In this document: positions 1 through 6,583 of the stretch, in pieces
How positions within the stretch are numbered: the first letter of the stretch is position 1
Layout: every line of letters begins with the position of its first letter
Assembly (NCBI GenBank): GCA_944324185.1
Contig: CALUVI010000011.1
Coordinates: forward strand, 1 to 44,888
Length of the DNA: 44,888 nucleotides
DNA from: Candidatus Gastranaerophilales bacterium
Lineage (GTDB): Bacteria > Cyanobacteriota > Vampirovibrionia > Gastranaerophilales > Gastranaerophilaceae
Direction: 5' to 3'
The notes under the pieces: model-generated
Database searches by the model: none
What the model saw: only the letters and a program-made list of their open reading frames with translations
Told to the model about the DNA's origin: nothing
Made by a program: the position numbers and the translations under genes

Positions 1-86
1 AACAAATCTCTCGGGCTGTTTTTTGCAAAATACTTTTCTAATTTTTTGATGCTTTCAATATTTCTAATTGGTTCTACTGTAGTCAT
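1..86 (-). CDS. Tyrosine recombinase paralogue, N-terminal fragment cut by window edge
   Basis: Only the first 28 codons are inside the window, read leftward from an ATG at 86. The peptide begins MTTVEPIRNIESIKKLEKYF. That is nearly the same as the start of the complete recombinase at 1309-1851 (MTTVEPIRNKSDIKKVEKVL), and both are preceded by a purine-rich ribosome binding site. I infer a second tyrosine-type site-specific recombinase belonging to the same mobile element. The catalytic residues lie outside the window, so activity cannot be judged. It could equally be a truncated duplicate. Confidence 0.6.
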   Translation of the reverse strand, partial: MTTVEPIRNIESIKKLEKYFAKNSPRDL

Positions 87-300
87 ACAATCTCCTTTCC
101 TAATTCCATAAGAACAACATTTTTGAACGGCAAAACCGACTCAAAAACTTCAATCAAATAATTATTATGGAAAAACGACAACATAAAATTAGGGGTATAG
201 TATATGTGGCAAGGCTAAGGGCAGTAAAAAATATTGAGCCCTCGCAAATAATGAAATCGGGGTAAATTTAAAGACCAGAAAAAGCAGTATTAATATGTAA

Positions 301-335
301 TAGGGAGTAATCTTTTGCTCAAGCATTACCCCCTA
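301..335 (-). terminator. Hairpin after the NUMOD1-like gene, possible terminator
   Basis: Arms TAGGGAGTAAT and ATTACCCCCTA pair over 11 positions with one mismatch around a 13-nt loop. The hairpin lies 22 bp past the stop of the gene at 357-800. There is no good U-tract, so a role in termination is uncertain. The rest of 87-300 holds no gene I can support. Confidence 0.35.
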
Positions 336-356
336 AGATTTTGTATCAATTAAATT

Positions 357-800
357 CTAAACGAATTCCCAACGATAGCCATAAGCTGTTTTTTGGCAAC
401 CACGACAGCAACGTCTTATTAAATCTAAATTACAATAATAGTTTTCTCTTACAAAAGCAACCCAATTACTTGCGGCTCTTACATTCTCAAATATTTGTCC
501 GGTTTCAAGACATCTGACCTTTTTTGATTGTTCTTGCAATGATTTGAATGGTTTTATTTTTTCCATAAGTAGATTAAATTTTTCAGAAGAGATTTTATAA
601 CTTCCCATTTTAATATCTTCCTGCTTGAGGATTGCTGTGTAAATCTTTTTAGATTTTATTGCTTTTTTATACAATGTTCTGTAAGGCTCTAAGTCTTTTT
701 GTATTTCATAAAAAATATCTTGCGGCGGTCTAAAGGTACCGATATGTGTTTCATTCTGCTTAAGTGTAACTGTACATCTGTTTTTCGCTTTCGTAGTCAT
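357..800 (-). CDS. NUMOD1-type DNA-binding protein of the mobile element
   Basis: A 147-aa protein. Its C-terminal third (about residues 95-147) has the pattern RCLETGQIFENVRAASNWV followed by IRRCCRGCQKTAYGYRWEFV. This matches the NUMOD1-type repeat found next to HNH and GIY-YIG homing endonucleases, in which a Cys/Glu-Thr-Gly strand leads into a helix-turn-helix and ends in a Gly-Tyr-x-Trp strand. No nuclease motif is present, so it is probably a DNA-binding accessory protein and not an endonuclease. The N-terminal 90 residues are Lys-rich and unrecognised. The start has a clear ribosome binding site (GAGAGGAAA) and overlaps the upstream LuxR-type gene by 41 bp, suggesting coupled translation. 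Confidence 0.6.
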   Translation of the reverse strand: MTTKAKNRCTVTLKQNETHIGTFRPPQDIFYEIQKDLEPYRTLYKKAIKSKKIYTAILKQEDIKMGSYKISSEKFNLLMEKIKPFKSLQEQSKKVRCLETGQIFENVRAASNWVAFVRENYYCNLDLIRRCCRGCQKTAYGYRWEFV

Positions 801-1047
801 AGATTTCCTCTCTTATTGCTTCGCATAAATCATTTTTATGCAATAATCCCATCTGTAATCCCATATAAACTGCATCTATTGCGGTATGAATTTCTCCGAG
901 AAAACAATATAAACGCCATTTTTGAAGTCTTGTGTTTGAGAGTGATAAACCCATTTTTCTTGCAATTTGTTTATTCTTATAACCTTTTGCTATCAGAATC
1001 AAAATTTGGTGTCTTCTATCAGTCATAGTTGCTCGATGCTTGTACAT
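760..1047 (-). CDS. Solo LuxR/GerE-type helix-turn-helix regulator
   Basis: A 95-aa protein, essentially one HTH domain. Residues about 10-75 follow the GerE/LuxR plan: DRRHQILILIAKGYKNKQIA, then MGLSLSNTRLQKW, then a dimerisation-like helix ending in YMGLQMGLL. There is no receiver or ligand-binding domain. Its position just upstream of other element genes, with a repeat-bearing non-coding stretch in front of it, suggests a transcription regulator of the element. The start at 1047 has the upstream site AAAGGAAAAAT; an internal ATG at 1026 is possible but has a poorer site. Family assignment is by motif; the target is inferred. Confidence 0.65.
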   Translation of the reverse strand: MYKHRATMTDRRHQILILIAKGYKNKQIARKMGLSLSNTRLQKWRLYCFLGEIHTAIDAVYMGLQMGLLHKNDLCEAIREEIYDYESEKQMYSYT

Positions 1048-1073
1048 ATTTTTCCTTTCAATGCATTTAATGG

Positions 1074-1279
1074 ATTACATTTTAACCATTTTGTAAGGCA
1101 ATTTTTTTATGCCGAAAAAACTAGACATGCGGGGAATTGTTTTACAACTTTTTGACTGGTACATTACAAAAAGAAAATACATTGAAAATTTTGGAAACAT
1201 TGATTGTATAATAGTTTCAGAGACTTTTTAATTTAATGTCTTACAAAATGGTTAAATTGTAAGGCAAATAAAATGTAAT
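1074..1279. promoter_or_regulatory. Inverted and direct repeats in front of the LuxR-type gene, likely operator/promoter
   Basis: TTAACCATTTTGTAAG at 1082-1097 is exactly reverse-complemented at 1240-1255. ATTACATTTTA at 1074-1084 is reverse-complemented at 1269-1279. TTGTAAGGCAA occurs in direct orientation at 1091-1101 and 1257-1267. The cluster spans the gap between the recombinase and the LuxR-type gene. Such symmetry fits paired operator sites for an element-encoded regulator, or remnants of recombination sites. No protein-coding gene is visible in 1048-1308. Confidence 0.45.
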
Positions 1280-1308
1280 GCAATGACTCTGATAGAGAGG
1301 GTTTTGCA

Positions 1309-1851
1309 CTATAAAATAAAGTTGGAGTAACTGTAGTCAATCTGGTCTTGTTCGATACCTATGTATCTTAAAGTTATCTGCGGACTTGAGTGATTGAATA
1401 TTTTTTGCAGGATAACAACATCTTTGAATTGTTGGTAATGGTGGTAGCCGAAAGTTTTTCGCATCGAGTGCGTTCCGATTCTTTCTTGCAGTCCGGCTTT
1501 TTCGCACGCATCACGTATTAAATAATAAGCCGTTACCCTATCAAGCCGGTGTTTCCAGTGAGATAAAAACAAAGGTTCTGCGTTTCGTCTGCCTTTGACA
1601 AAATTTTCAATCATCGGCTTTAAACGGTCATTAATCGGGAATTTTTTAAATTTTCCTGTTTTCTTTTCAATAATCTGAATATGGCTTTTGTTTCTAACAT
1701 CGCCGACATTCAAAGATAGCAAGTCGGAAATTCTTAAACCGCAGTTTGTGCCGAGTACAAAGAGCATTAAATTTCTTTGGCTCTGACTTGCTAAAACTTT
1801 TTCTACTTTTTTGATATCAGATTTGTTTCTGATGGGTTCTACTGTAGTCAT
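1309..1851 (-). CDS. Short tyrosine recombinase (phage integrase family)
   Basis: A 180-aa protein that is almost only a tyrosine-recombinase catalytic domain. Visible active-site residues are Arg40 in CGLRISDLL, a Lys in KKTGKFKKF (64-71), His128 and Arg131 in THSMRKTFGYH, His154 in IFNHSSPQIT, and Tyr163 in LRYIGI. The usual N-terminal SAM-like domain is missing, so it is much shorter than XerC/D (about 300 aa). It cuts and rejoins DNA through a covalent phosphotyrosine; its site is unknown. It starts at ATG 1851 after a strong AAAAGGAGAGG site. Having a tyrosine recombinase, with a paralogue at 1-86, in an element that also carries a DDE transposase suggests a second role such as resolution or DNA inversion. 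Confidence 0.85.
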   Translation of the reverse strand: MTTVEPIRNKSDIKKVEKVLASQSQRNLMLFVLGTNCGLRISDLLSLNVGDVRNKSHIQIIEKKTGKFKKFPINDRLKPMIENFVKGRRNAEPLFLSHWKHRLDRVTAYYLIRDACEKAGLQERIGTHSMRKTFGYHHYQQFKDVVILQKIFNHSSPQITLRYIGIEQDQIDYSYSNFIL

Positions 1852-1966
1852 TTTAACCTCTCCTTTTTTAACCTAAAAACTACTCGGGGGCTTATCCCCC
1901 TAAAAAATTTTCGGTCACACTAAGGATTTCTTCAAAACAAACAATAGATATGTTTGTAATAAACTA

Positions 1967-2668
1967 TCAGAGACCCAGCAAATTAACTTTTAAATCTGCA
2001 TAAAGTTCTTCAAATTCTTTATTTCTCCTCCAAATTCCCTCGGCTAGTTTTTGGGGCAGGTCAACTTTGTTTGAATTGTGAGAGGTAAATCTCGTCAGAT
2101 AACTGTAAACCTTTTTGAATTCTTGAATTTCAGGTTTTGTAAATGCTTTTTCTTCAGGGCTTTGAAATAGATTTTCATTTACAAAGACCTGATTGTTGTA
2201 AACATAAAAAGAAAATTCCTCATCATAAAAAATTCTGTTTCTGCCTTGCTGCGGAGATTTATCATATAGTGATTTTAATTTATTTGTCTGCCGAGCGTAA
2301 ATTAACTCCCTAAAAATATAATATAATTGCATCGTAGAGCTTTCTGCAATACCAATTACATCTTTGGCTTTATATGCCGGAATTGAAAGGCAAAAACACC
2401 GTATTACAATATCCAAAATCTTTGCCGAATAATAAGATAATATGGCATATTTTTTATTAAAACTCTGTTTATTGTAAAAATACAGGTCATTTCTTAAAGT
2501 TAATTTTCCCTCTTGCACCAGAGTCAAGAGAAGTAACTCTAAAACACCCTCATCAACATCTTCCGCAATAGTGGAAATCTCATCAAGTGTAAATTTATCC
2601 AACCTTTTGCAAAGCCTTAATATTCTGTTTTCTTGGATTATTGACGGTTCAAAATCTTTGCACTCCAT
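1967..2668 (-). CDS. Uncharacterised element protein with winged-helix-like N-terminus
   Basis: A 233-aa protein I do not recognise. The start ATG overlaps the stop of the MuB-like gene (TAATG), so the two are translationally coupled. Residues about 20-70 (KFTLDEISTIAEDVDEGVLE, followed by a leucine-rich helix and a short basic strand) look like a winged helix-turn-helix. The middle (about 78-130) is helical and hydrophobic with a possible second HTH. The C-terminal part is charged. No catalytic motif or membrane segment stands out. Its place in the transposase-ATPase operon suggests an early DNA-binding or replication accessory protein; that is inference only. Confidence 0.6.
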   Translation of the reverse strand: MECKDFEPSIIQENRILRLCKRLDKFTLDEISTIAEDVDEGVLELLLLTLVQEGKLTLRNDLYFYNKQSFNKKYAILSYYSAKILDIVIRCFCLSIPAYKAKDVIGIAESSTMQLYYIFRELIYARQTNKLKSLYDKSPQQGRNRIFYDEEFSFYVYNNQVFVNENLFQSPEEKAFTKPEIQEFKKVYSYLTRFTSHNSNKVDLPQKLAEGIWRRNKEFEELYADLKVNLLGL

Positions 2669-3444
2669 TACGATTTACCTCCGGCAAATCTGCATTCCGT
2701 CAGATTTTTCACAGGGACGAGCTCGCTCACTCCGTTCGACTCCGCTCTTGTCAAAATCCGCCTTTCATTAAGCAGTTCTTTCAAAGTGTATTCATCTATT
2801 TCTTTAATTTTGTTAGTTTCAGACAATTTTTCTATTTTATTAATCAACTTAACCAACTGCCTGAACTGGTTTGTCCTTGTTGCAAGGTAATTAATGGCAT
2901 CAGGAGTAAACTCCAAATCCGTTATTTGTTGAAGAATGTCTGTAATATCGTCTTGATTAAATTGCTCAAACCTAAGTGTTTTATAGAGTCTGTCCACCAG
3001 ATGCGGATATCTTGCAAGTTTTTTATCTGCCGCACCCATCCCAACTAAAACTATCGGACAGGCTGTCCTGTCGTGCAAATCCCTTAATGTTTCAACGGTG
3101 TGTTTTTCAATCCAATAATCAATCTCATCAACAATGATTACTTTAGGATTTAAACGCAGGCTTTTTTCAATAACTTCAAAATTATCCTGTGCGTGCCAGT
3201 AAGGTTCTTCGCCAAGTTCTTCCGCTATTTCAGACAATAACCATTTAACGGTCATTCCCTGAGTTGCCCTTACATACACAGAATCGTTTTTATCCGCCCA
3301 CCACTGGATTGTCTGAGATTTTCCAAGCCCATGGTCGCCGTAAACTAATGCGAGTTTCGGAATATTCGGCGGAAGTTTCTGCAACTCATCCATCAAAGAT
3401 ACAAACCGCTTGACGTTTTTTGTTTTAATAAATGTTTTCTTCAT
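2668..3444 (-). CDS. MuB-like AAA ATPase, transposition target-selection protein
   Basis: About 258 aa. A Walker A motif (GDHGLGKS, residues 36-43) and Walker B motif (KVIIVDEID, 101-109) mark an AAA ATPase of the MuB/TniB class, and MuB-like proteins normally sit directly after the transposase as here. In Mu, MuB binds DNA with ATP, chooses targets and activates MuA. I chose the ATG at 3444 because GGAG lies 9 nt upstream; it overlaps the transposase end by 20 bp. An in-frame start at 3480 is possible but lacks a site. The last 30 residues are encoded by a more GC-rich stretch (about 2690-2765) unlike the rest of the gene. Confidence 0.82.
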   Translation of the reverse strand: MKKTFIKTKNVKRFVSLMDELQKLPPNIPKLALVYGDHGLGKSQTIQWWADKNDSVYVRATQGMTVKWLLSEIAEELGEEPYWHAQDNFEVIEKSLRLNPKVIIVDEIDYWIEKHTVETLRDLHDRTACPIVLVGMGAADKKLARYPHLVDRLYKTLRFEQFNQDDITDILQQITDLEFTPDAINYLATRTNQFRQLVKLINKIEKLSETNKIKEIDEYTLKELLNERRILTRAESNGVSELVPVKNLTECRFAGGKS

Positions 3445-5530
3445 AGTTTTCATCTCCGTATAAATTAATATATTCATCACTTCTTATGTAATCGGCGAGC
3501 CATTTTCTGTCTTCAGTATTTGTTGTTCCGTTTGTCATCAACCACTCATATTTTTCATAATTTGAATTGAACATCGGCACATTCATCTGCCGTTCACGAG
3601 GTGTTTGCTTCTTGGGGGCTCGCATTAAACGGCGTTGCGAGTCTTGCTCAACGCAAGCCTCTCCAGCCTCTGCTCGCCTCCGCTTCCGTTCACGTTTCGG
3701 CTTTGGTTGTTCTTCTATTTCTACAACCGGCTCCGGCTCAATTTCCAAAACCTCAGCTTTTTCACCCGGATAATATTTCAGAAATTCTTTTTTAGCCTTC
3801 TTAAACTGTCGCTGCTGTCTTTGGTACTGCTGTTTGTATTCCTCCATATCTTTTACGGTGCCGAGAACATTTGCCATCGGGTGAACTTTTTGAACCCTAT
3901 GTGCCACGCATAAAAATTCACCTTTCATTGAATAAACATGAACCTTTGAAAGGTCAAACAAACTGTATCGGACATAAACCTTATCCCGAAGTCCAAGAAT
4001 AACATCACTTCTGTAATGCATTCCGAGGAACGTTATTCCATGTTTGTTTATTGTCCTTGCCTCGGTTTTCATCATTAAATCATTGAGAATATTTTTATCT
4101 ATATCCTGTTTTTGAACGGTATTTAAACACTCTTTAATTGTCATACTTCTATCATTCGGGCAGGGCTTTGAATTGTGAAACTCAAGCCAGCAATCAATAA
4201 ATTTAATAGCCTCCTGAACTGTCGGAATGTAGTTTTTAGTTAGTTTTTTGTGCATCTCTCTGTGTAATTTCTCACCACGCTTTAACCACGCAGGTTTGTC
4301 TTCAATACTTGTTCCGATGTAACTTGTCATCATTTTTTCAAACTCCTCCTGAAATTCAAGGAAGAATCTTTCTATAACTTTTGCACGTGCATTGTATGGT
4401 TTAGCAAAAACGGAGCGGATACCTAAATTCGCATACACTCCGTTAAAGCCATCCTCGTCAAAGTCCACATTCTGAAAGTATTTAGATTTAAAAGCCTTTC
4501 CGTTATCCTGATACACTACTTTCGGGATTATTCCGAGATTTAAAATAGCATTCCTTAAAGCACTTGCTATGCACTGTGTATTTTCGCTCATCATAATTTC
4601 ATATCCTACGAGTGCTGTTGATTTCCAGTCTAAAAAACCGACTAAAGTTGCTCTGGTCGGCTTTCCTGTAAACGGATTTATTACTTGGAAGTTGAGAACA
4701 TGTCCGTCTGCGATTAACACATCTCCAACATTAAGAACTGAAATATCCCTCTCAATATACGCTTCCACTTTATCGTGGTATGCTTTTTCACCCTCTCTGA
4801 ATAATATCCATTGTGCATAATTATTCTTTTTGTAGTGTTCCGAAAATCGTCTGAAGGTCTGAATGCTTGGAATAGGTTCAATTCCTTGTTTTTCCAAAAT
4901 ATGTCGTGTAAGTTTTATCGCTTTTCCGACACTGAATTTATTGGGGTGCATGAGGAATTTAATAAATATATTTTTCATCTCCTGCGTGAGGATTGTGTTG
5001 TATTCATTTTGTTTTGAATATTTATACCCCGGCAAAAGCACTCTGTAATCTTCGCAATCTTCATAAGCCCAAAGCCAACGGTGAAGTGTACCGACAGAAA
5101 TACTCCCTATAAATTGATAAACTTTAGGTAAAAGCATTCCCGAATTATACAAATCTAAAAATATTGAATCCGCCTCTTTTTTGGTTTTGTATTTACCCCT
5201 GATGTTTTGTAAAGCCTTAACAACATCTACTCTTGCCAGTGCCGTTAATTTTGCACTCTCTGCAATAAATGTCGGATATTTTGGTTTTGTATCAAGCGGA
5301 ACTAATGCGGTACAACTTGATTGAGTAGCTTCTTTGATTAGTTCGTCTTGGAGTTTTTCCTGTACTTCAGGCTCTAAACTTGAATAAAGAATTTCATACG
5401 AAGTGCCACCAAAGACTTTTACCTCACGAGCAATATATTTATCCTTTTGAATAGCAAGCCTTAATGAGCGGTTGCTCGTTAATCCCTTTATCTCAGCTAT
5501 TTTATTTATGTTTATATATTCTTCAGCCAT
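3425..5530 (-). CDS. MuA-like DDE transposase
   Basis: About 701 aa, close to Mu MuA (663 aa). The N-terminus (INKIAEIKGLTSNRSLRLAI) is a MuA-type DNA-binding HTH. The RNase H-like core carries the DDE triad: Asp275 in LIADGH, Asp342 in YQDNGKAFK and Glu387 in KVIERFF; the spacing resembles MuA 269/336/392. A beta-barrel domain follows (around HYRSDVILGLRDKVYVRYS). The C-terminus (about 590-650) is a basic, low-complexity linker followed by a short tail, where MuA contacts MuB and ClpX. It binds element ends, cuts and strand-transfers. ATG 5530 is preferred over an in-frame GTG at 5539; neither has a good ribosome site. Confidence 0.92.
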   Translation of the reverse strand: MAEEYININKIAEIKGLTSNRSLRLAIQKDKYIAREVKVFGGTSYEILYSSLEPEVQEKLQDELIKEATQSSCTALVPLDTKPKYPTFIAESAKLTALARVDVVKALQNIRGKYKTKKEADSIFLDLYNSGMLLPKVYQFIGSISVGTLHRWLWAYEDCEDYRVLLPGYKYSKQNEYNTILTQEMKNIFIKFLMHPNKFSVGKAIKLTRHILEKQGIEPIPSIQTFRRFSEHYKKNNYAQWILFREGEKAYHDKVEAYIERDISVLNVGDVLIADGHVLNFQVINPFTGKPTRATLVGFLDWKSTALVGYEIMMSENTQCIASALRNAILNLGIIPKVVYQDNGKAFKSKYFQNVDFDEDGFNGVYANLGIRSVFAKPYNARAKVIERFFLEFQEEFEKMMTSYIGTSIEDKPAWLKRGEKLHREMHKKLTKNYIPTVQEAIKFIDCWLEFHNSKPCPNDRSMTIKECLNTVQKQDIDKNILNDLMMKTEARTINKHGITFLGMHYRSDVILGLRDKVYVRYSLFDLSKVHVYSMKGEFLCVAHRVQKVHPMANVLGTVKDMEEYKQQYQRQQRQFKKAKKEFLKYYPGEKAEVLEIEPEPVVEIEEQPKPKRERKRRRAEAGEACVEQDSQRRLMRAPKKQTPRERQMNVPMFNSNYEKYEWLMTNGTTNTEDRKWLADYIRSDEYINLYGDENYEENIY

Positions 5531-5603
5531 CGTACACACACGATAACTCTGAAGACAAAAGAATGGAACACCATTTCCGAGCTTTGTGTCGGTTTCGTAT
5601 CAA

Positions 5604-6047
5604 TTAATTTAAAAATCCGCTTAGGACAAGTTTTTCTTGTATATGAGCTAAGTCATCGGGTGATAAATTTTGATAAAAATAACATTTAATTATAGGTTGC
5701 TCTAAATCAGCACGCATTACATATGGAAGTTCATTAAATGTTTTACCAGTTAATTCCGGCAAGGATTCGACTCTGAATAATTTATATTTATTATTAACGT
5801 AATCAATTAATGCTTTAAAATTATTATATCCATAGAATGGTCTATATTTACCATCAGCACTTAACACAAAGAATACAGATATATCCGGTCGCATTTTTGT
5901 TAAGAGCAATTCTATTAGCATTGATTTTTGTAATTTCCCAAGAAAACTTTTATGTTCCGGTCTAAATTTATAATCTATATTTTCATCATTCAAAATATCT
6001 TTAACCGATTTATATTCAGGTTGACATTGGTAATTTATAAGTTTCAT
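5604..6047 (-). CDS. Degenerate DUF262 (GmrS/ParB-like) protein at the element end
   Basis: A 147-aa protein in the place where Mu carries its repressor and ner genes. Residues about 28-110 follow the N-terminal DUF262 plan known from type IV restriction GmrSD-type proteins: a helix (LQKSMLIELLLTKMRPDISV), a strand turn (ADGKYRPFYGYNNFKALIDY), then KYKLFRVESLPELTGKTF and NELP. The family hallmark Asp-Gly-Gln-Gln-Arg is here YGYNN (residues 72-76), so nucleotide hydrolysis is unlikely. The start at 6047 is set by GGAG five bases upstream. It could be a regulator, a decoy or inhibitor of host DUF262 systems, or an early accessory protein. Family assignment is by pattern memory; function is inference. 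Confidence 0.6.
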   Translation of the reverse strand: MKLINYQCQPEYKSVKDILNDENIDYKFRPEHKSFLGKLQKSMLIELLLTKMRPDISVFFVLSADGKYRPFYGYNNFKALIDYVNNKYKLFRVESLPELTGKTFNELPYVMRADLEQPIIKCYFYQNLSPDDLAHIQEKLVLSGFLN

Positions 6048-6124
6048 GATGGCTCCGTATTTTAAATTCAACTAGACCATAAACACAGAAAATTTTAAAG
6101 TTTTTACTTCCGTCCTAAAGAAAA

Positions 6125-6393
6125 TTTTTCCGACCTCGTTTTAAATTTTTCTAAAAATTTGCGGAACTGGACTATTCCGAAATAATCAAATTATCCGTAC
6201 AACTCAAAAACGGTGCGTATCTCACTGAAATTCTGCAAATCTCAATCTATCCGTACAGTCCAGAAAAAGTCCAGTTTCCCAGTTTGATTTTTTTGGTAAA
6301 CTTAATTTTTCCGACCCGGAAACTCCCACACAAAGCCAACTTTACCAAAATAATCTATCTATCCGTACAAATCAATCTGGACAAAAAAGTACA
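6125..6393 (-). repeat. Mu-like element end with repeated transposase-binding candidates
   Basis: The 9-mer ATCCGTACA occurs at 6193-6201, 6249-6257 and 6361-6369; start-to-start distances are 56 and 112 bp, that is one and two times 56. TTTTTCCGACC occurs at 6125-6135 and 6306-6316, and GTCCAG-type words recur. The minus strand from 6393 starts TGTAC. Multiple spaced copies of one motif just inside a terminus are what MuA-type transposases bind. No gene lies between 6048 and the tRNA. Confidence 0.6.
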
Positions 6394-6460
6394 CCTCCGC
6401 CCTTAGCTCCCTCACGCAACCCGCGAATTAGGCGGTTTCTCATCATTACCTTTTAAATAA

Positions 6461-6490
6461 AAAAGGCTTAGCCAAAAGCTAAGCCTTTTT
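6461..6490 (-). terminator. Intrinsic terminator after tRNA-Ser
   Basis: AAAAAGGCTTAGC and GCTAAGCCTTTTT flank a short loop and give a hairpin with a T-run on either strand. On the minus strand it lies a few bases after the tRNA 3' end and would end the cysS-spoIID-murJ-tRNA transcript. It may also stop readthrough to or from the mobile element. Confidence 0.8.
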
Positions 6491-6494
6491 TATT

Positions 6495-6581
6495 CGGAGA
6501 AGGCGGGATTCGAACCCGCGGGGGGCTTTCGCCCCCACAAATTTTCGAGATTTGCACCTTAAACCGCTCGGACACTTCTCC
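6495..6581 (-). tRNA. tRNA-Ser (anticodon CGA)
   Basis: The 87-nt minus-strand sequence folds as a class II tRNA. The acceptor stem GGAGAAG pairs with CTTCTCC, with discriminator G. The D-arm region is followed by an anticodon stem CAAAT/ATTTG with loop CTCGAAA (anticodon CGA, reading UCG). A long variable arm with GGGGGC/GCCCCC and a T-arm with GGTTCGAATCC follow. CCA is not encoded. It starts two bases after the murJ stop codon, so it probably shares that transcript unless an internal promoter exists. Confidence 0.95.
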
Positions 6582-6583
6582 AG

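Larger units (their letters stand above)
1..6393 (-). mobile_element. Mu-like transposable element or prophage, early region (runs off left edge)
   Basis: All genes from 1 to 6047 read leftward and form a module typical of Mu-like elements: a MuA-type DDE transposase, a MuB-type AAA ATPase, small DNA-binding proteins, and a non-coding end carrying repeated motifs. The proposed terminus is at 6393, where the minus strand begins TGTACTTTTTTGTCC, matching the TG...CA ends of Mu-type elements. The host tRNA-Ser gene and its terminator begin about 70 bp beyond. No capsid or tail genes are visible because the element leaves the window, so prophage and simple transposon cannot be told apart. The exact end is inference; no target-site duplication can be checked here. 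Confidence 0.75.

Noticed and set aside
172-270. 32-aa rightward ORF in the gap next to the left-edge recombinase
   Set aside because: No ribosome site, opposite to all element genes and no recognisable pattern.
6393-6581. tRNA-Ser as the integration site of the element by its tyrosine recombinase
   Set aside because: No part of the tRNA is duplicated in the visible element, and the end beside it looks like a Mu-type terminus with transposase motifs.
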